From NCBI GenBank assembly GCA_045598285.1, contig JAZLLU010000036.1, positions 62,001 to 126,000 on the forward strand: DNA of 64,000 nt. Direction: 5' to 3'. Origin of the DNA: RGIG5612 sp045598285. Its GTDB lineage: Bacteria; Bacillota; Clostridia; Lachnospirales; Lachnospiraceae. The notes below the pieces were generated by a model that saw only the letters and a program-made list of their open reading frames with translations, was not told the DNA's origin and did not search any database. Positions 60,270-64,000 of the stretch are shown here, piece after piece. Every line of letters begins with the position of its first letter. The first letter of the stretch is position 1. Position numbers and translations under genes: made by a program.

Positions 60270-61229
60270 ATGAAAAAAGTATTAGTAGTTGTTTTAGCAG
60301 CAGTTATGGCGATAGCTTTAGTTGCATGTGGAGGCAGCAAAGATGGTAAAGGTGGAAAGCTTATCTTTACTACAGGTGGTGACACTGGAACATATTATGC
60401 ATTCGGTGAAGTATTAGCTCAGTATGTTTCAAACAATACAGATACCCAGATTACAGTTATTTCCTCTGGTGGTTCACAAGCTAACTTAGAGGATTTAGCA
60501 GTAGGCGGATCCCAGATTGGTTTTTCACAATCTGACGTTTTAGCTTATGCATATAATGGAACAAGATTGTTTGAAGCACCAATAACAAACATTTCAACAG
60601 TTTGTTCATTATACTTAGAGGACATCCAAATTGTTACAACTAATCCAAATATCAAAACTCCAGCAGATCTTAAAGGCAAAACAGTTTCTGTAGGTGATAG
60701 AGGTTCGGGAACATACTTTAACGCTCTTGATATTTTAGGTGTATATGGCTTATCTGAAAAAGATATTGAACCTGTATACCAAGGATTTGGTGATTCTGCA
60801 GATTCACTTAAAGATGGAAAGATTGATGCTGCATTCGTAGTTGCCGGAGCACCTACAACGGCTATTACAGATCTTTGCACAGCTAAACAAGTTTATCTTT
60901 TAAGCCTTGATGATGAGCACATTAATAAACTTTTAGAATCTTCACCTTATTACACAGTTGACGTTATTCCAGCTGATACATATACAGGAGTTGGAGAAAC
61001 TAAGACTGTAGCAGTTGAGGCTGTTGTTATTGCTGGTAATGATGTATCAGAAGATGATATATATAATTTCGTTAAAACTATATTTGATAACAAAGAAGAA
61101 ATTGCAATAATGCATTCAAAAGGAGAAGAACTTTCACTTGATAGGGCTACATCCGTTACAACTGTACCTTACCACAAAGGTGCTGCTAAGTATTTTAAGG
61201 AACAACAGTACGATGTACCTGTAAAATAA
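60270..61229 (+). CDS. TAXI family TRAP transporter solute-binding lipoprotein
   Basis: A 319-residue extracellular binding protein for a TRAP transporter. Lipobox LVACGG at about 17-21. Typical TAXI features are TGGDTGTYYAFGEVLAQYV, the ISSGGSQANLEDLAVG segment and GDRGSGTYFNALDIL. Relatives bind dicarboxylates or amino acids such as glutamate; the ligand is unknown here. AAGGAGG precedes the ATG. The permease follows beyond a terminator-like hairpin. Confidence 0.92.
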   Translation: MKKVLVVVLAAVMAIALVACGGSKDGKGGKLIFTTGGDTGTYYAFGEVLAQYVSNNTDTQITVISSGGSQANLEDLAVGGSQIGFSQSDVLAYAYNGTRLFEAPITNISTVCSLYLEDIQIVTTNPNIKTPADLKGKTVSVGDRGSGTYFNALDILGVYGLSEKDIEPVYQGFGDSADSLKDGKIDAAFVVAGAPTTAITDLCTAKQVYLLSLDDEHINKLLESSPYYTVDVIPADTYTGVGETKTVAVEAVVIAGNDVSEDDIYNFVKTIFDNKEEIAIMHSKGEELSLDRATSVTTVPYHKGAAKYFKEQQYDVPVK

Positions 61230-61259
61230 AAGTGCGTAGTTAAAGTTAATAATTAATAA

Positions 61260-61290
61260 AGACTACGGACAAAAATCCGTAGTCTTTTTT
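61260..61290 (+). terminator. intercistronic terminator between TRAP binding protein and permease
   Basis: AGACTACGGA (61260-61269) pairs perfectly with TCCGTAGTCT (61276-61285), followed by T. No new promoter is evident before the permease, so partial read-through is likely to set the ratio of binding protein to permease. Confidence 0.85.
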
Positions 61291-61310
61291 ATAAAACAAG
61301 AGAGGAAAAA

Positions 61311-63296
61311 ATGGGCGAAACAATTAATAAAGACGAATTGATGAGAGCATATGATAGAGAATCAGCAACTCGTATTTGGGAAGGGACTCCAAAATTAATA
61401 ACATCTATTGTTATTGCTGTTTTTTCATTATATTGTATTTACTCTACATTGTTTTCAACAGTGGGTCTCGAAATACGACTTACATCTTTTTTAGGATGTG
61501 TTTTAGTAATTGGATTTTTATCATATCCCGCAAGCAAACACCATGTTAGACCAAATGTTATGCCTTGGTATGATTGGATTTTAATGGTCCTTGGTGGAGG
61601 TTCATATTTCTATTATGCAATATCGTATAGTAGTCTTGCGCATACACTTACCAGTCCTGCGAAGATGACACCATTTTTAACAATTGTTGCCATCGTCGCA
61701 ATTCTTTGTAGTATAGAACTTTGCAGAAGATGCGTTGGACTTCCTATTATATGTGTTGCGGGAGCTTTGCTGATTTATACATTTATCAACATGGCGAGCA
61801 TGGGATTTCCAGCATGGACAGTATTACAAAGAATGATGTTTACATTATTCTATTCAACAAGCGGAATTCTTTCGACGCCTGTACAAGTTTCCGCTAAGTT
61901 TATAGCGGTATTTATTATATTTGGTGCGTTCTTAGAAAGAACAGGAATTAGTGCTTTCTTTATTAGCTGCGCTAACGCCTTGGTAGGAAGCCGTTCAGGT
62001 GGACCTGCTAAGGTTGCAGTTATTTCATCTGCGCTTTGCGGAATGGTTAGTGGTTCATCAGTTGGAAATACAGTTACAACTGGTTCGGTAACAATTCCTA
62101 TGATGAAAGAAACAGGATATAAACCAGAGTTTGCAGGAGCCGTTGAGGCAGCAGCTTCTACAGGAGGCCAAATCATGCCACCTATTATGGGAGCGGCAGC
62201 ATTTCTTATGGCAGAGTATATGGGAATATCTTATGGAAAGGTTGCACTGTACGCAATACTTCCTGCAATTTTATATTTCCTTGGAATTTTTATAGCCGTT
62301 CACTTGGAGGCTAAAAAACTAGGCCTTAAGGGAATATCAAAAGAGATGCTTCCTAAGTGGAAACAACTCCTTCCAAAACTTTACTTACTTATTCCACTTA
62401 TTGTTTTAGTTTGGCTTGTTGCAACTAATACTAGAACGCTTGCTTATTCAGCAGCAGTTGCAATTATTCTTTCTATATTAGTTGTACTTCCGCAAAACAT
62501 TATTGATGGAATTAAAGAAAAACAAGGCGCAGGAAAAGTTGCCTTAAAAGTTGGCAATATGGCATTTAGTTCATTAGAGGCTGGTGGTAAGAGTTGCATC
62601 ACAGTTGTTGTTGCATGTATCATGGCCGGAATCGTTGCAGGATGCATCACAGTAACGGGACTTGCATCACAACTTATTTCGGGAGTTGTAAATATAAGCC
62701 GTTCAATTCCAAACCCAATGCTTTCATTATTTATTTGTTTATTCCTTACTATGCTTTGCTGCATTATTCTTGGAATGGGTGTTCCTACAACAGCAAACTA
62801 TTGTATTATGGCATCTACATGTGCACCAATCCTAATTACAATGGGAGTTAACCCAGTTGCTGCACATTTCTTTGTATTCTATTTTGGAATCGTGGCAGAT
62901 ATCACGCCACCGGTTGCGCTCGCGGCGTATGCAGGATCGGCGATAGCGAAGTCGAGCCCGATTAAGACGGGCGTTAACGCGACGAAACTAGCAATAGGTG
63001 CTTTCGTAGTTCCTTATATCTTTGCCATGAATCCGAGTATGCTTCTTATGAACGAAGGAGTATTTAATGCAATACTAGTAATTGTTACTTCTGTTTTTGG
63101 TATTTTCGCAATTGCAGCAGCACTTACGGGATATGTATTTAAGAAGACCAATATATTAGAAACAGTTTTGTTTATTGCTGGTGGACTTACACTTTTAGTT
63201 CCTGGATGGATTACAGACGTTGTAGGAATTGTGCTCGTTGCAGAAGCGCTATTACTTCAGTTTATTGGAAGAAAGAAAAAAGAAAAATCAGCATAA
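61311..63296 (+). CDS. TRAP transporter fused permease (DctQM type)
   Basis: A 661-residue membrane protein joining the small (DctQ-like) and large (DctM-like) TRAP subunits, as usual for TAXI systems. The large-subunit signatures GSSVGNTVTTGSVTIPMMK near 245 and GMGVPTTANYCIMA near 485 are present, and the segment DITPPVALAAYAGSAIAKS near 530 is conserved. A 93-base patch there (62893-62985) is much more GC-rich than the rest. GAGAGG precedes the ATG. Confidence 0.93.
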   Translation: MGETINKDELMRAYDRESATRIWEGTPKLITSIVIAVFSLYCIYSTLFSTVGLEIRLTSFLGCVLVIGFLSYPASKHHVRPNVMPWYDWILMVLGGGSYFYYAISYSSLAHTLTSPAKMTPFLTIVAIVAILCSIELCRRCVGLPIICVAGALLIYTFINMASMGFPAWTVLQRMMFTLFYSTSGILSTPVQVSAKFIAVFIIFGAFLERTGISAFFISCANALVGSRSGGPAKVAVISSALCGMVSGSSVGNTVTTGSVTIPMMKETGYKPEFAGAVEAAASTGGQIMPPIMGAAAFLMAEYMGISYGKVALYAILPAILYFLGIFIAVHLEAKKLGLKGISKEMLPKWKQLLPKLYLLIPLIVLVWLVATNTRTLAYSAAVAIILSILVVLPQNIIDGIKEKQGAGKVALKVGNMAFSSLEAGGKSCITVVVACIMAGIVAGCITVTGLASQLISGVVNISRSIPNPMLSLFICLFLTMLCCIILGMGVPTTANYCIMASTCAPILITMGVNPVAAHFFVFYFGIVADITPPVALAAYAGSAIAKSSPIKTGVNATKLAIGAFVVPYIFAMNPSMLLMNEGVFNAILVIVTSVFGIFAIAAALTGYVFKKTNILETVLFIAGGLTLLVPGWITDVVGIVLVAEALLLQFIGRKKKEKSA

Positions 63297-63298
63297 AA

Positions 63299-63493
63299 AA
63301 CGTGCAAGAGAGTTTTTCGGGCTACGTAATTAATCGGAAACAAATTCCGAATACGGATTGCTTCGCTACTTACGTAGCTTACGCAATCCTCAAATGACTC
63401 GTGCTCTCGCACATAGTGCTACGCACTCGTCATTTGTTAAAAATTACATATCCGCGAAAAAACGTGCAAGCCCGTTTTTCGGGCTACGTAATT
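63299..63493. repeat. cruciform/cloverleaf-forming element with terminal direct repeats
   Basis: A 33-base repeat (beginning AACGTGCAAG, ending CTACGTAATT, four changes) stands at 63299-63331 and 63461-63493. Between are nested stems: GGATTGC/GCAATCC (63355-63361, 63383-63389) around GCTAC/GTAGC, and CAAATGAC/GTCATTTG (63391-63398, 63429-63436) around GTGC/GCAC and AGTGC/GCACT. The right copy contains a GCCCG-ttttt-CGGGC hairpin that may end the TRAP transcript. Confidence 0.7.
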
Positions 63494-63501
63494 TTTTATT
63501 C

Positions 63502-63591
63502 GGAGAAATACCCAAGCTGGCCGAAGGGGCTCCCCTGGAAAGGGAGTAGGCGGTTAATAGCCGTGCGAGGGTTCAAATCCCTCTTTCTCCG
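63502..63591 (+). tRNA. tRNA-Ser (anticodon GGA)
   Basis: Acceptor GGAGAAA (63502-63508) pairs with TTTCTCC (63584-63590), discriminator G. The anticodon stem CTCCC/GGGAG encloses CTGGAAA with anticodon GGA for UCC. It has the long variable arm of a class II tRNA and a T arm GAGGG/CCCTC with loop TTCAAAT. Confidence 0.95.
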
Positions 63592-63598
63592 TTAAAAA

Positions 63599-63632
63599 TA
63601 AAAAGAGTGTCAGCGACACTCTTTTTATTTTT
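63599..63632 (+). terminator. terminator after tRNA-Ser
   Basis: AAAAGAGTGTC (63601-63611) pairs with GACACTCTTTT (63615-63625), followed by T-rich sequence. Confidence 0.9.
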
Positions 63633-63641
63633 GATTGGTTC

Positions 63642-63655
63642 AAGAGAGGGATTTG
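63642..63655 (-). repeat. inverted copy of the tRNA-Ser T-arm end
   Basis: A 14-base segment reading AGAGGGATTTGAAC is the exact reverse complement of the 3' part of tRNA-Ser (GTTCAAATCCCTCT), 55 bases downstream. It may be a tRNA remnant left by recombination. Confidence 0.45.
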
Positions 63656-63747
63656 AACAAGGAGTAAGCAAACACGGGAGTGTGAAGCTTACGACGCGGC
63701 GTGAAAGGGGCTTTAGCCCCGGAGCGAATTTCACACTCTCCGTTGCG

Positions 63748-63788
63748 ACGAAAAAAAGAAGGAGCTAGTAGCTCCTTCTTTTTTTCGT
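63748..63788. terminator. perfect 19-bp palindrome, bidirectional terminator
   Basis: Positions 63748-63766 and 63770-63788 are perfect complements with a 3-base loop. The A-run on one side and T-run on the other make it a terminator in both directions. No gene is seen in 63656-63747, which is GC-richer and contains a GGGGCT/AGCCCC hairpin. Confidence 0.75.
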
Positions 63789-63814
63789 GCCCAGAATTCC
63801 ATATAGGTTTTCTT

Positions 63815-64000
63815 TGTCCGCCAAATATAAAACTTTCAAAACGGCGGACAAAAAAGTGCCAAAATTGTCCGCCAAATCTTCTAGAACATGTTTCGGCGGA
63901 CAAAATATGTTTGCCTTCCGGAACATGACAAAAATATTAAAAAGTTTCCGCCAAAACCTTTAAAACACTTAATGGCGTAGAAAAAGTAGTGAAAAGTTTC
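63815..64000. repeat. array of long hairpins with GTCCGCC/GGCGGAC arms (runs off the window)
   Basis: TTGTCCGCC near 63817 pairs with GGCGGACAA near 63843; a second TTGTCCGCC near 63867 pairs with GGCGGACAA near 63893; a diverged third unit begins GTTTCCGCC near 63944 and continues with TGGCGTAGAAA. Each unit is a 9-bp stem with a loop of about 17-20 bases, spaced roughly 50-75 bases. No coding potential is evident. The array continues past the window edge, so its extent is unknown. Confidence 0.65.

Noticed and set aside
63640..63928. Short frames on both strands after tRNA-Ser
   Set aside because: They cross the perfect 19-bp terminator palindrome and the hairpin array and have no start signals.
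63815..64000. CRISPR array
   Set aside because: The recurring words are inverted pairs forming hairpins, unit length is irregular, and no cas gene is present.

Overview
The window looks like the chromosome of a low-GC, anaerobic Gram-positive bacterium of the class Clostridia, probably Lachnospiraceae-like. The evidence is an H-cluster [FeFe] hydrogenase, a K+-dependent membrane pyrophosphatase, a clostridial-type ribosomal cluster with an L10 leader, TTG and GTG starts behind strong Shine-Dalgarno sites, NPxT-type cell-wall sorting signals, and no respiratory genes. This placement is inference from gene content only.

Layout. 1-4.1 kb: end of a flavoprotein subunit, the [FeFe] hydrogenase and an anchored SGNH hydrolase. 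4.1-8.4 kb: two unknown membrane proteins, the diadenylate cyclase CdaA with its regulator CdaR, and galE. 8.4-12.2 kb: rpmG-secE-nusG-rplK-rplA and, after an L10 leader, rplJ-rplL; rplJ carries a long Glu/Ala repeat tail. 12.2-19.6 kb: amidase lipoprotein, tRNA-Leu, a MITE-like palindromic element, rpsT, hppA, recD2 and comF. This block sits where rpoB-rpoC usually lie. 19.6-24.5 kb: rpsL-rpsG-fusA-tuf, with a strongly structured leader before rpsG.

24.5-30.7 kb (minus strand) is a five-gene operon resembling dlt: SGNH protein, MBOAT acyltransferase, carrier protein, SLC13-type carboxylate transporter and AMP-forming ligase. The ligase looks like an acyl or aryl acid ligase rather than a D-alanine ligase. 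I infer a system that imports an organic acid, activates it and esterifies it to a surface polymer. A 1184-residue surface protein is divergent from it.

34.4-46.8 kb is a defence island: a possible type I toxin-antitoxin locus, an EVE-McrB/McrC pair, and a phase-variable type I restriction-modification system. The latter has one hsdM, one hsdR, two hsdS loci, a tyrosine recombinase between them, and four copies of a 15-bp site in alternating orientation. As sequenced, the first hsdS is split with its second half inverted, while the second hsdS is intact. A decayed YhcG/DUF1016 gene follows.

46.8-64 kb holds a sortase substrate, an RsbW-like kinase next to a STAS-kinase fusion, a MATE exporter, a NUDIX hydrolase, a Na/Pi cotransporter, three paralogous lipoproteins, an aminotransferase, trmL-mutS2-yhaM, tRNA-Gln, a TSCPD protein, a TAXI-TRAP transporter and tRNA-Ser. 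Several intergenic gaps hold cruciform-forming repeats. The right edge enters an array of long hairpins whose end is outside the window.
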